From Bacteroidota bacterium (GTDB lineage Bacteria > Bacteroidota > Bacteroidia > B-17B0 > Aurantibacillaceae), in the NCBI GenBank assembly GCA_018267475.1, contig JAFDYI010000006.1, positions 1-64,000 on the forward strand: 64,000 nt of DNA, in the 5' to 3' direction. Below the pieces are notes generated by a model. That model saw only the letters and a program-made list of their open reading frames with translations. It did not search any database and was not told the origin of the DNA. This document shows, in pieces, positions 45,136 to 53,833 of the stretch. Position numbers and translations under genes: made by a program. Position 1 is the first letter of the stretch, and every line of letters starts with the position of its first letter.

Positions 45136-45495
45136 ATGAAAAAAATCATTTTTATATCTGCCTGCGCTGCTCTTGCCGTTATAGCTTGCAGCCCCAAAAC
45201 AAAAAATGCTGCGACAACAAGCGCCAACTCGGCCAGCCCTACCGAAGAGCAAATGGTAACCGCCGCTAAAACCAAATATCCCAATGCTACCTTAGCCTCT
45301 TTTAAGCAAGGACACGACGTATATTATGGTGCTGCATGCACTAAATGCCACAACCCTAAAAAAATATCACACTTAAGCGAAGGCGAAATACCCGGTGTGA
45401 TAGCTGACATGGCTCAAAAAGCAAAAATTTCAGATGCTGAAAGAGATGCTGTATTAAGCTATGTGACGGGGGTAAAAATAGCCGGAGGAAATTAA
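45136..45495 (+). CDS. Small cytochrome c lipoprotein
   Basis: 119 residues. The signal peptide ends in a lipobox, AALAVIACS, so it is predicted to be lipid-anchored. One heme-binding motif CTKCH is near residue 74 (YYGAACTKCHNPKK), followed by a helix (EIPGVIADMAQKAKIS). A Met near residue 93 (DMAQ) could be the distal heme ligand, but its spacing is not diagnostic. It resembles small monoheme cytochromes of Bacteroidota. It lies 17 bp after accC. A link to the nirK cluster 1.4 kb downstream is possible but not shown. Confidence 0.8.
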   Translation: MKKIIFISACAALAVIACSPKTKNAATTSANSASPTEEQMVTAAKTKYPNATLASFKQGHDVYYGAACTKCHNPKKISHLSEGEIPGVIADMAQKAKISDAERDAVLSYVTGVKIAGGN

Positions 45496-45622
45496 CACAA
45501 AGAGGGCATCTTTTAGTAAAAAGAATTAGATGACTTAAGGTCAAGTGTTAGTTTTTTGTTCAAAATCAAAATATAGAAAGGCCTTACAAAGCCGTACCTT
45601 AGCTACCTAACAAAAAACTATT

Positions 45623-46852
45623 ATGGGTTTGCAAGTAAATGCAAAAGAAATTTTATCGTTGTTGTATCACAACCGTGAGGTAGTAGATTTTTTATTTGGT
45701 AACCGCGATATGGTTACTGTAAACGAACTACTAAGCAGTCAAAACCTAAGCCCCGAGCAATATCAGAAACTAATCGCTACCGATATTTTATATGAATATC
45801 AACAAGTAGTAGGCTTAAACGATGCCGTTATTTCTATGTTCGAAGATTTCATGGAAATAGGTGAGGTAACCCCCAGCTTTATTAACGACTATATCAATGA
45901 ACTAAAACGCAACATACGTTACTACGAAGAAGGAAAAGAATACCGCTTTTTACGAAGCATAAAAAAATACCTAAAACGTATAGAGGGGGCCATCAGCAAA
46001 GAAATTATTAAGTTGCAAAAAAATGTAGATGATACCTATAAAAACGAAGGGAATTACCGCATTAAATTACAAAAATTAGAAGACTACCGATTAAAGCGTG
46101 ATACTATCATTGAGTTTATCAACCGGGCTAATGAAGTAATTGACGAAACACGAAAACTATTTGACATCACCAACGATTTAGAACTGCACGGCATCGTAGT
46201 TTCATTGCGCAATACGCTTATAGAAAATTTAGATTACCTTATCGAAATTCAAACCGATATTACAGACTATATCAATAAAATACAATTTCAATTAGATGTA
46301 TATAAAAAGGCACAACGCATCAAAGAAATAAAAGATCATGGGCAGTTGCACTACAAAACTAATTTTAAACAAGTAGTAGAAAGTCTTAACCCTATCGGGT
46401 TTAACAGCATTCGCTCACCACGTACTAAAATATCGGTGGACTTTTTATACACCGACGATGGACATATTTTGTGCGGTAAAATAGCCGAAAAATACAAAAT
46501 TACCCGCCTTATGGCGCGTCGTTTGGCCGATAAACTACCCTCTAATTTTAAAGACAGCCGCGTAGAAGCCTTTGTAAAACTGGATACACAAACCCTACTT
46601 GAAAAATTTATTAAGCAACAAAAAAACTTATTTGAATTTTTGATGGAGTATAAATTTCCAAAAGCCTTGGGTAGTGTAACATTAGAAGAGCGCATTACCC
46701 TTTTTGTGGAAATTGCAATGGAGTTTGACAAGCAGTTGGATTTTAAATATACCTTGAATAGATACGAATACGAAGATAGCAATAAACAGCTCCGCAGGAT
46801 TCGTTACACCCTTATTTTGCCACGTAAAATAAAAGAGAAAAAAGCGGCTTGA
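45623..46852 (+). CDS. Unknown cytosolic protein with a long central coiled coil
   Basis: 409 residues from the ATG at 45623, with no signal peptide or membrane helix. The N-terminal 90 residues are helical and winged-helix-like (NREVVDFLFGNRDMVTVNEL, then LATDILYEYQQ-type helices). Residues about 100-260 are strongly charged and predicted coiled coil (EYRFLRSIKKYLKRIEGAIS, then YKNEGNYRIKLQKLEDYR). The C-terminal 140 residues form a compact helix-strand domain (VDFLYTDDGHILCGKIAEKY and RRIRYTLILPRKIKEKK). The architecture recalls kleisin-like subunits of SMC complexes, but no SMC ATPase is in the window and no domain is recognised for sure. It stands alone between the cytochrome and the nirK cluster. 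Confidence 0.6.
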   Translation: MGLQVNAKEILSLLYHNREVVDFLFGNRDMVTVNELLSSQNLSPEQYQKLIATDILYEYQQVVGLNDAVISMFEDFMEIGEVTPSFINDYINELKRNIRYYEEGKEYRFLRSIKKYLKRIEGAISKEIIKLQKNVDDTYKNEGNYRIKLQKLEDYRLKRDTIIEFINRANEVIDETRKLFDITNDLELHGIVVSLRNTLIENLDYLIEIQTDITDYINKIQFQLDVYKKAQRIKEIKDHGQLHYKTNFKQVVESLNPIGFNSIRSPRTKISVDFLYTDDGHILCGKIAEKYKITRLMARRLADKLPSNFKDSRVEAFVKLDTQTLLEKFIKQQKNLFEFLMEYKFPKALGSVTLEERITLFVEIAMEFDKQLDFKYTLNRYEYEDSNKQLRRIRYTLILPRKIKEKKAA

Positions 46853-46886
46853 TTTTTTTAAGTAAAATTAACAAGCTTAATCATTC

Positions 46887-46914
46887 TTGAAGAAGGTATT
46901 GTGCTTTATCTTTG
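46887..46914 (+). promoter_or_regulatory. Promoter of the nirK-SUMF1-SCO1 cluster
   Basis: TTG at -33 (46887-46889), 17-nt spacer, TATCTTTG at -7 (46907-46914). All three features match the consensus. The -33 TTG is in frame with nirK and could be mistaken for its start codon. Confidence 0.7.
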
Positions 46915-46931
46915 CCTGCAAACAAATCACT

Positions 46932-48407
46932 ATGATTACAAAAGATATTTTTAAGAGCAGTGTTGTGCTGGCTATAATACTTGCTTTTTTTTCTTGCAGG
47001 CAACCCGCAAAAAACAATTCAAAAGACTTGAAAGACACGATTGATGGCGAATATGAAGCCCAACTTACCGACGCACCCAAGGTGCCGGCCAGTCGTAATT
47101 ACGAGCGCCCTATGAAAGTAACGGTACACCTTGAGGTGGTAGAAAAAGAAATGCGCTTGGCCGATGGAGTTACGTATAATTTTTGGACTTTCGGTGGGCA
47201 TGTTCCGGGCAAGTTTATCAGAATAAGAGAGGGCGATGAGGTGGAGTTTTACCTTAGCAACAATCCCAATAATAAAATGCCGCACAACATAGATTTGCAT
47301 GCCGTAAGCGGGCCGGGCGGGGGAGCCGAAGCCTCTATGACCGCACCGGGGCATACCAGTAAGTTTTCGTTTAAGGCGTTAAACTCAGGTTTGTACGTAT
47401 ATCACTGCGCCACAGCCCCCGTGGGTATGCACATTGGCAATGGAATGTATGGACTTATTTATGTAGAACCTAAGGGCGGGTTAGAGCCGGTAGATAAAGA
47501 GTTCTACATTATGCAAAGTGATTTTTATACCAAAGGTAAGTATGGCGAAAGTGGTTTGCAAGCTTTTGATATGGAAAAAGCTTTGCGCGAGCAACCCGAT
47601 TATGTAGTCTTTAATGGTTCGGTGGGCGCTGCCTCAGGAGATAACGCCATGCACGCCAAAGTAGGCGAGATGATTCGTATTTTTGTGGGAAATGCAGGCC
47701 CCAATATGGTTTCCTCTTTTCATATTATTGGAACCATTTTTGACACCATCCGCATAGAAGGAGGAACACAAACCAATCACAACATTCAAACTACGTTGAT
47801 ACCCGCTAGCGGTGCCTGTATTGTGGAGTTTAGTTGTAAGGTTCCGGGCGTATATACATTGGTCGATCACTCTATTTTTCGTGCTTTTAACAAAGGAGCT
47901 TTAGCTCAAATAGAAATTACCGGCCCCGAAGACAGCACCATATTTTCTCATAAACAAGCGGACGCGGTATATTTACCCGAAAGCGGTATTGTACAAGATG
48001 TGCCAAGCGCTCCTGTTGCAGAAATGCTTGAAGAACGCACTATGGATGCACGGCTTTCTTTAGGGGGCGCCCGATTTAAAAACACTTGTGCTGCCTGCCA
48101 CATGGCGAATGCAGAAGGCATACCCGGCTCTTTCCCTCCTTTAGCTAAATCAGATTTTTTGATGAATCGTAGTGATAAAGGCATTAGTATTGTTATGCAT
48201 GGTTTGAATGGAAAAATAACAGTAAACGGAAAAGAGTACGACGGAGTAATGCCTCAACTGCAATTAAATGACGATGAGATTGCTAACGTACTGACCTACG
48301 TAAGGAATAGCTTTGGCAACAAAGGTGGGTTGGTTACTTTAAAAGAAGTGCAGGCTATACGTAAAGGCGGCAAGCTATTAGAACAAGGAAAGAAGAGTAA
48401 AAAATAA
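46932..48407 (+). CDS. nirK: Copper nitrite reductase (AniA-type NirK) fused to cytochrome c
   Basis: 491 residues from the ATG at 46932; an upstream TTG belongs to the promoter. It reduces nitrite to nitric oxide. A lipobox, ILAFFSC, predicts a lipid anchor. The cupredoxin domains bind type 1 copper through His118, Cys159, His167 and Met172 ([24 protein letters not shown]), the spacing of class II AniA-like enzymes. Type 2 copper ligands are His123 and His158, plus the His in [10 protein letters not shown]. The catalytic Asp121 and the His in SSFHIIG are present. The C-terminal 100 residues are a monoheme cytochrome c (CAACH, with a distal Met in GVMPQ), so electrons can reach the copper site within one chain. 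The stop overlaps the SUMF1 start (TAATG). Confidence 0.95.
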   Translation: MITKDIFKSSVVLAIILAFFSCRQPAKNNSKDLKDTIDGEYEAQLTDAPKVPASRNYERPMKVTVHLEVVEKEMRLADGVTYNFWTFGGHVPGKFIRIREGDEVEFYLSNNPNNKMPHNIDLHAVSGPGGGAEASMTAPGHTSKFSFKALNSGLYVYHCATAPVGMHIGNGMYGLIYVEPKGGLEPVDKEFYIMQSDFYTKGKYGESGLQAFDMEKALREQPDYVVFNGSVGAASGDNAMHAKVGEMIRIFVGNAGPNMVSSFHIIGTIFDTIRIEGGTQTNHNIQTTLIPASGACIVEFSCKVPGVYTLVDHSIFRAFNKGALAQIEITGPEDSTIFSHKQADAVYLPESGIVQDVPSAPVAEMLEERTMDARLSLGGARFKNTCAACHMANAEGIPGSFPPLAKSDFLMNRSDKGISIVMHGLNGKITVNGKEYDGVMPQLQLNDDEIANVLTYVRNSFGNKGGLVTLKEVQAIRKGGKLLEQGKKSKK

Positions 48408-49222
48408 TGCACGTTCTAAAAATTGCTTGTTTTGCTTTAATAAGCATAAAATTAGGGTTTACTAAAGAAAGTGTATTTCGTGAAAAGGCACAAGATCCGA
48501 CCGTTGCCCAAAAAGAAATGGTATTAGTAAAAGGGGGGAATTTTACTCCTTTTTACAAAAACGCCAACTCTAAAACTATTTTTGTGAAACCTTTTTATAT
48601 AGATGTGCACGCTGTTACGAATGCCGACTTTTTACGGTTTGTGAAAGAAAATCCCAGGTGGGCTCGCTCAAAAGCATCGCGCTTGTTTGCTGATGCAGCC
48701 TATTTAAAACACTGGGCATCTGATTTTTCTTTAGGAAAAGATTCTTCTTTATTGGAAGATGCACCCGTTACCAACGTGTCTTGGTTTGCTGCCACCGCCT
48801 ATTGCAAATGGAAAGGAAAACGCTTGCCGACCTTGGTAGAGTGGGAGTTTGCAGCCGCAGCAGAGCGAGCCGGCAAAGCACTTAGCGATACCAATTCATT
48901 AACTGCTTTTATATTAAAATGGTATGAAAAACCGGCTCCGCGCATGTTACCTCCCACAAAATCTACTTTTAAAAACACGTATGGCCTGTGGGATATGCAC
49001 GGGCTTATATGGGAGTGGGTGTATGATTTTAACATGTCGGTAGCCAATAGCGATTCTAGAAACGCGCCTGTTAATAAAAATCTATCGTGTGTATCGGGGG
49101 CGGTGTCAGCGGCTAATCCAAAAGATTATGCGTCTTATATGCGTTATGGATTTCGGCAAAGTTTAAAAGCCAATTATACCGTTGCTAATTTAGGTTTTAG
49201 GTGTGCACAAAATTGTAAATGA
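48407..49222 (+). CDS. SUMF1/FGE-fold protein without catalytic cysteines
   Basis: 271 residues; its ATG at 48407 overlaps the nirK stop by one base, so the two are translationally coupled. After a possible signal peptide (LKIACFALISIKLGFTK) the sulfatase-modifying-factor fold is clear: MVLVKGGNFTPFY, PFYIDVHAVTNADFLRFVKE, VTNVSWFAATAYCKWKGKRL, PTLVEWEFAAAA, YGLWDMHGLIWEWVYD and LGFRCAQ. In true formylglycine-generating enzyme the active cysteines lie in an SYCYRYRC-like segment; the matching part here is SYMRYGFRQ, without cysteine. It should therefore be non-enzymatic, perhaps a scaffold like GldJ/GldK or a NirK maturation partner. SCO1 follows, overlapping by 4 bp. Confidence 0.85.
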   Translation: MHVLKIACFALISIKLGFTKESVFREKAQDPTVAQKEMVLVKGGNFTPFYKNANSKTIFVKPFYIDVHAVTNADFLRFVKENPRWARSKASRLFADAAYLKHWASDFSLGKDSSLLEDAPVTNVSWFAATAYCKWKGKRLPTLVEWEFAAAAERAGKALSDTNSLTAFILKWYEKPAPRMLPPTKSTFKNTYGLWDMHGLIWEWVYDFNMSVANSDSRNAPVNKNLSCVSGAVSAANPKDYASYMRYGFRQSLKANYTVANLGFRCAQNCK

Positions 49223-49839
49223 TGTATTTTATGAAGTACCTTTATATTTCTTTTTTATTTGTTTTTTTGGTGGCTTGCAGTAATCAAACTTCTACTGCTA
49301 TAGAGGCACAAAATAGAGACAATACAAAAAACATTTCGGAACAAGACAGTAACAGCCTGTCTGTTTATCAAATAGAAGGCGATTGGCTTACTCAAAACAA
49401 TAAAAAAACGACTCTGCCTGATTTGAAAGGGAAGATTCAGGTAGTTGCCATGATTTTTACAAGTTGCCAATATGCTTGTCCAAAAATAACGGACGATATT
49501 TTAGCTATTGAAAAAAACATCATGCCTTCCGATACCGATAAGGTAGGTTTTACTTTAATATCCTTTGACGTGGAGCGAGATAGCGTAAGTAAATTAAAGA
49601 AATTTGCCTTTGATAAGAAATTAGGGAGTCGTTGGACTCTTTTGCGAGGGACTGAAGAGCAAGTACGCACCCTTTCTATGCTTTTAGATGTAAACTACGA
49701 GAAGCAACCAGACGGCTCGTTTAATCATACGAATATCATTACTATTTTAGATAAAAAAGGAGTGATTCTTTACCGTTATGAGGGTTTGGAAATAGACGCT
49801 AAGGCTATTGCAAAAAAAATAAAAAGCGCGTTGCAGTAA
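49219..49839 (+). CDS. SCO1/SenC-family copper chaperone lipoprotein
   Basis: 206 residues from ATG 49219 (the next Met codons at 49222 and 49231 are also possible). It overlaps the SUMF1 gene by 4 bp (ATGA). A lipobox, FVFLVACS, gives a lipid anchor. The thioredoxin-like fold carries the copper site CxxxC in TSCQYACPK and the distal His in NHTN, all conserved. SCO proteins deliver copper or reduce disulfides for copper enzymes, usually CuA of oxidase. In this operon the likely client is the NirK copper centre, which is an inference from the coupling. Its stop is 10 bp from that of the converging methylmalonyl-CoA mutase gene. Confidence 0.9.
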   Translation: MMYFMKYLYISFLFVFLVACSNQTSTAIEAQNRDNTKNISEQDSNSLSVYQIEGDWLTQNNKKTTLPDLKGKIQVVAMIFTSCQYACPKITDDILAIEKNIMPSDTDKVGFTLISFDVERDSVSKLKKFAFDKKLGSRWTLLRGTEEQVRTLSMLLDVNYEKQPDGSFNHTNIITILDKKGVILYRYEGLEIDAKAIAKKIKSALQ

Positions 49840-49849
49840 TAAAAGTGTA

Positions 49850-51985
49850 TTAGTAATTAGCAATTAGTTTTTTTAATATCTCTTGCGCCGATTTGGCTAT
49901 AACCGTTCCGGGGCCAAATACGGCTGCTGCTCCGGCTTTAAATAAATAATCATAATCTTGCTGAGGTATGACACCGCCTACCACTACCATAATGTCTTGA
50001 CGTTGGTATTTTTTTAATTCCTCTATCAATTGTGGCACCAACGTTTTGTGTCCTGCTGCCAAGCTGCTTACCCCAATAATATGAACGTCGTTTTCTACGG
50101 CTTGTTTAGCTACCTCTTCGGGTGTTTGAAATAAAGAACCAATATCTACATCAAAACCCAAATCGGCAAAGCTGGTGGCAATTACTTTAGCCCCTCTGTC
50201 GTGCCCATCTTGTCCCATTTTTGCAATCACGATGCGGGGGCGGCGTCCATCTAATTCCGCAAACTGGTCGGCTAACTTTTTAGCTTCTATAAAATCTTGA
50301 TTCATAGCTATTTCTTTTGAGTAAACGCCTGCAATCACTCGGTTGGTAGCTTGATAGCGTCCAAATACTTTTTCTAAAGCATCAGAAATTTCGCCTAAAG
50401 TAGCGCGTACGCGCGCCGCTTCAATGCTTAATTCCAGTAAATTTTTCGCTCCACTTTTGGCAGCTTCGGTTAGTGCCAATAAGGCTTCTTCTACTTTTTT
50501 TGTATTGCGCTGGGCTTTTAGTGTTTGTAGTCGGTTTATTTGCTGTGTGCGTACTTTGGTGTTATCTACTTCTAAAATTTCGATATCTGTTTTTTCGTCG
50601 GTTTGAAACGCGTTTACTCCCACAATAATATCTTTTCCGCTATCAATGCGGGCTTGCTTGCGGGCGGCGGCTTCTTCTATGCGCATTTTAGGAATGCCTG
50701 TTTCGATGGCTTTTGCCATGCCGCCTAATTTTTCTACTTCTTCTATTAGCTCCCATGCTTTTTGGCTTAGCTGTTGTGTTAGGTATTCTACATAATACGA
50801 TCCGCCCCATGGGTCCACTACTTTGCACACATTGGTTTCTTGTTGCAAGTATATCTGTGTGTTGCGGGCAATGCGTGCCGAAAAGTCGGTAGGTAAGGCT
50901 ATAGCTTCGTCCAAAGCGTTGGTGTGTAAACTTTGTGTATGCCCCATGGCAGCAGCTAAAGCTTCTACGCAGGTGCGGGTAACGTTATTAAAAGGATCTT
51001 GCTCGGTTAAGCTCCAACCGCTGGTTTGGCAGTGTGTGCGCAGCGCCATTGATTTGTTGTTTTTGGGTTGAAACTGTTTGATGAGTTTAGCCCATATCAT
51101 ACGGGCTGCACGCATCTTAGCCACTTCCATAAAATGGTTCATACCGATGGCCCAAAAAAAGGAAAGACGGGGTGCAAAATCATCAATAGATAAACCGGCT
51201 TTAATGCCTGTGCGCACATACTCTAAGCCATCAGCCAGCGTGTAAGCCAATTCAATATCGGCAGTAGCACCGGCTTCTTGCATGTGGTATCCACTAATAG
51301 AAATAGAGTTGAACTTAGGCATGTTTTTAGAGGTAAAGGCAAAAATATCGGCAATAATTTTCATAGAAGGAGCCGGAGGATAAATGTACGTGTTGCGCAC
51401 CATAAATTCTTTTAAAATATCGTTTTGAATGGTGCCGCTTAGTTTGTCCATACTTACGCCTTGCTCTTCGGCAGCTACAATATAAAAAGCCAAGATGGGC
51501 AATACGGCTCCGTTCATGGTCATGCTTACACTCATTTGGTCAAGGGGTATTGCGTCAAAAAGTATTTTCATATCCAGCACGCTGTCTATGGCTACCCCTG
51601 CTTTTCCTACGTCGCCCACTACGCGGTTATGGTCGCTATCATAGCCGCGGTGCGTGGCTAAATCAAAAGCAACGGATAAGCCTTTTTGCCCGGCAGCTAA
51701 ATTTTTTCTATAAAAAGCATTGCTTTCTTCAGCGGTGCTAAAACCAGCGTATTGGCGTATGGTCCAAGGGTTTTGTATATACATGCTGGAGTAGGGGCCT
51801 CTTAAAAAAGGAGGGATTCCGGCGGCATAATGCAAATGCTCGGCTTCTTTTATATCGTTTAATGAGTATGAAGATTTTACTTCTATATTTTCGGCTGTGA
51901 GAAAAGGTTGATGTTTTACTGTTTTCTGTTTTTCAGTTTCAGAAAAAGCAGGTGAATACATAACCTTTGAAAAGTCTTTACGCAT
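49850..51985 (-). CDS. Methylmalonyl-CoA mutase, large (catalytic) subunit type
   Basis: 711 residues from the ATG at 51985. A longer frame to 52249 adds 88 lysine-rich residues read antisense through the neighbouring gene and was rejected. It interconverts methylmalonyl-CoA and succinyl-CoA with coenzyme B12. The barrel has [20 protein letters not shown] near residue 50, [17 protein letters not shown] and [14 protein letters not shown]. The C-terminal B12-binding domain (about 575-711) carries [10 protein letters not shown], with the cobalt-ligating DxHxxG, and a Gly-Gly loop [12 protein letters not shown]. The small beta subunit usually encoded alongside is absent, so either the enzyme is homodimeric or the partner is elsewhere. 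Symbols used for such genes are mutB, mcmA or scpA; I assign none. Confidence 0.92.
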   Translation of the reverse strand: MRKDFSKVMYSPAFSETEKQKTVKHQPFLTAENIEVKSSYSLNDIKEAEHLHYAAGIPPFLRGPYSSMYIQNPWTIRQYAGFSTAEESNAFYRKNLAAGQKGLSVAFDLATHRGYDSDHNRVVGDVGKAGVAIDSVLDMKILFDAIPLDQMSVSMTMNGAVLPILAFYIVAAEEQGVSMDKLSGTIQNDILKEFMVRNTYIYPPAPSMKIIADIFAFTSKNMPKFNSISISGYHMQEAGATADIELAYTLADGLEYVRTGIKAGLSIDDFAPRLSFFWAIGMNHFMEVAKMRAARMIWAKLIKQFQPKNNKSMALRTHCQTSGWSLTEQDPFNNVTRTCVEALAAAMGHTQSLHTNALDEAIALPTDFSARIARNTQIYLQQETNVCKVVDPWGGSYYVEYLTQQLSQKAWELIEEVEKLGGMAKAIETGIPKMRIEEAAARKQARIDSGKDIIVGVNAFQTDEKTDIEILEVDNTKVRTQQINRLQTLKAQRNTKKVEEALLALTEAAKSGAKNLLELSIEAARVRATLGEISDALEKVFGRYQATNRVIAGVYSKEIAMNQDFIEAKKLADQFAELDGRRPRIVIAKMGQDGHDRGAKVIATSFADLGFDVDIGSLFQTPEEVAKQAVENDVHIIGVSSLAAGHKTLVPQLIEELKKYQRQDIMVVVGGVIPQQDYDYLFKAGAAAVFGPGTVIAKSAQEILKKLIANY

Positions 51986-52069
51986 GTGGTAAAGGTAGGA
52001 AGTTTTGCTAAAAGCCGTAAAAATATTTTTTGTTTTATTCACGTATCTTTTTTTATTTTTATACCCACT

Positions 52070-53068
52070 ATGAAACCCGTATTTATTCTTATTGTATTTA
52101 TTTTTTGTTCGCTCTTTTGTTTTTCTCAAGAGCCACAACACGGTTTGGTGCAATGGCTTAGTTTTAAAGAAGCTAAAGAAAAGGGGAAGCAACAACCCAA
52201 GCCCTTGCTTATTGATGTTTATACCGATTGGTGCGGTTGGTGCAAACACATGATAAAAACAACCTATTCAGATCCTAATTTGGCAAGCTATATCAATACT
52301 TATTTTTATCCGGTACAGTTTAACGCCGAAACACAGGATACGATTGAGTATAACGGAGAAAAGTATGTAAACAGAAGCAAAGAAAAAAAATCACCACACG
52401 ATTTGGCTATGAAACTTTTAGGCCAAAACCTAAGCTATCCATCTACTATTTTTGTAAGCGGCGACTATAAATTTAGTTTGCTAACCCAAGGTTTTTTGGA
52501 AACAAAAAAGATAGAGCCTCTTTTAGTGTTTATGGTTGAAAATGCTTTTAAAAGCAGTGTTTTTGATGATTTTAATAAGCACTTTACGCACACTTTTTAC
52601 GACACCGTTTTTGTAAAAAAGCAAGCAAAAATACATACCCTAAACGAAGCTTTAGCTCTGCAAAAAAAGAAACCTAAAAAAATACTGATAAGCATCTATA
52701 CCGATTTTTGCAACACCTGTAAGGTGATGAATAAAACCACTTTTACGGATACGGCTCTGGCTAATTACCTGAATAAAAATTATTATTTGGTAGAATTTAA
52801 TGCCCAACAAGACAAATCTGAAATTGAGTTTAAAGGAATAAAATATACCAACAACGGCGCCCATAATTTCCCCTTTCATGAGCTGGCCTTGGAGCTTACG
52901 CGCCGCAACTTTGTGCTGCCCAGCATGGTTTTTTTAGACGAAGAACTAAACACTTTAGATGTGGTAAACTTTTATCAAACACCTGAATGGACCAGCAAAA
53001 TAGCGCATTACTTTGGTAGTAATGAATATAAAAAAATGAAGTGGGAAGACTTTGTTAAAAAACCGTAA
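52070..53068 (+). CDS. Secreted tandem thioredoxin-fold protein
   Basis: 332 residues from the ATG at 52070; a GTG at 51986 would put the signal peptide ([18 protein letters not shown]) internally, so it was rejected. Two thioredoxin-like domains lie in tandem. The first, near residues 30-180, has [20 protein letters not shown] with an active site CGWC. The second, near 205-332, has [20 protein letters not shown] with CNTC. The parallel FNA blocks (VQFNAETQD and VEFNAQQDK) show an internal duplication. Such proteins act as periplasmic thiol reductases or isomerases in Bacteroidota. Its client is unknown. It is divergent from methylmalonyl-CoA mutase. Confidence 0.85.
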   Translation: MKPVFILIVFIFCSLFCFSQEPQHGLVQWLSFKEAKEKGKQQPKPLLIDVYTDWCGWCKHMIKTTYSDPNLASYINTYFYPVQFNAETQDTIEYNGEKYVNRSKEKKSPHDLAMKLLGQNLSYPSTIFVSGDYKFSLLTQGFLETKKIEPLLVFMVENAFKSSVFDDFNKHFTHTFYDTVFVKKQAKIHTLNEALALQKKKPKKILISIYTDFCNTCKVMNKTTFTDTALANYLNKNYYLVEFNAQQDKSEIEFKGIKYTNNGAHNFPFHELALELTRRNFVLPSMVFLDEELNTLDVVNFYQTPEWTSKIAHYFGSNEYKKMKWEDFVKKP

Positions 53069-53209
53069 TAAACAAATAAACAGATGCGCCAAACACCGGC
53101 ACGCAGTAAGTAAGAAATGGCCGTATAAAAAAAGTGGATTAAAAATTTGGTTTGTAAAAAAATATCCATACCTTAGCGTATTATTTGAAAACTTTAGGTA
53201 CGTAATTTT

Positions 53210-53827
53210 ATGCACATAGCAATTGCAGGCAACATTGGTTCAGGAAAAACAACCCTCACCTCTATGTTAGCCAAACATTATAAGTGGGTTCCTCATTACG
53301 AAGATGCTGATGATAACCCTTATTTGAACGACTTTTATGAAGATATGCAACGCTGGTCTTTTAACCTGCAAGTATATTTCCTGAACAATCGTTTTAATCA
53401 AGTATTAGAAATACACAAAGGGAAAAAAACGGTAGTTCAAGATAGAACCATCTACGAAGACGCGTATATTTTTGCTCCCAACTTACATGCTATGGGCTTA
53501 ATGACCACTCGCGATTTTGAAAGTTATTTTACTCTTTTTAAACTGATGGAAAGCCTGGTAAAACCACCGGATTTGCTGATTTATTTGCGCGCCTCGGTGC
53601 CTACCTTAGTAAAAAACATACAAAAAAGAGGACGAGAGTACGAAGCCGCCATTCGTTTAGATTATTTAAAACGGCTGAACGAGCGCTATGAGGCTTGGGT
53701 ATCCTCTTACGAAGCAGGAAAAATAATTATTGTAGATGTGGATGACTTGAACATCAGTGAAAACAAAGAAGATTTAGGTAAAGTGGTACGACAAATAGAT
53801 GCCCAACTGCACGGATTGTTTAAATAA
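53210..53827 (+). CDS. Deoxynucleoside kinase (dNK/dGK family)
   Basis: 205 residues from the ATG at 53210. It phosphorylates deoxynucleosides with ATP for salvage. The P-loop GNIGSGKT is at residues 7-14. EDADDNPYLNDFYEDMQRWS contains the substrate-binding Glu, and VVQDRTIYEDAYIFA has the catalytic DR(S/T) motif. The lid region is KRGREYEAAIRLDYLKRLNE, with Arg residues for phosphate contact. The length and motifs match the bacterial dNK family; base specificity (dA, dG or dC) cannot be told. The SiaB-like gene follows 6 bp downstream, so the two are cotranscribed. Confidence 0.9.
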   Translation: MHIAIAGNIGSGKTTLTSMLAKHYKWVPHYEDADDNPYLNDFYEDMQRWSFNLQVYFLNNRFNQVLEIHKGKKTVVQDRTIYEDAYIFAPNLHAMGLMTTRDFESYFTLFKLMESLVKPPDLLIYLRASVPTLVKNIQKRGREYEAAIRLDYLKRLNERYEAWVSSYEAGKIIIVDVDDLNISENKEDLGKVVRQIDAQLHGLFK

Positions 53828-53833
53828 AATAAG

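Noticed and set aside
45623-46852. A Wadjet or MukBEF-type defence system around the orphan coiled-coil gene.
   Set aside because: The neighbours are a cytochrome c and nirK; no SMC ATPase, MukE/JetB or nuclease gene is nearby. Only the layout of the single protein is suggestive.
48407-49222. Calling the SUMF1-like protein a formylglycine-generating enzyme.
   Set aside because: The active-site cysteines are missing in the aligned segment SYMRYGFRQ, and no sulfatase gene is near.
51986-52249. 88-residue N-terminal extension of methylmalonyl-CoA mutase and 28-residue extension of the tandem thioredoxin protein.
   Set aside because: The two extensions overlap each other antisense. Internal ATGs at 51985 and 52070 open a normal mutase N-terminus and a signal peptide.
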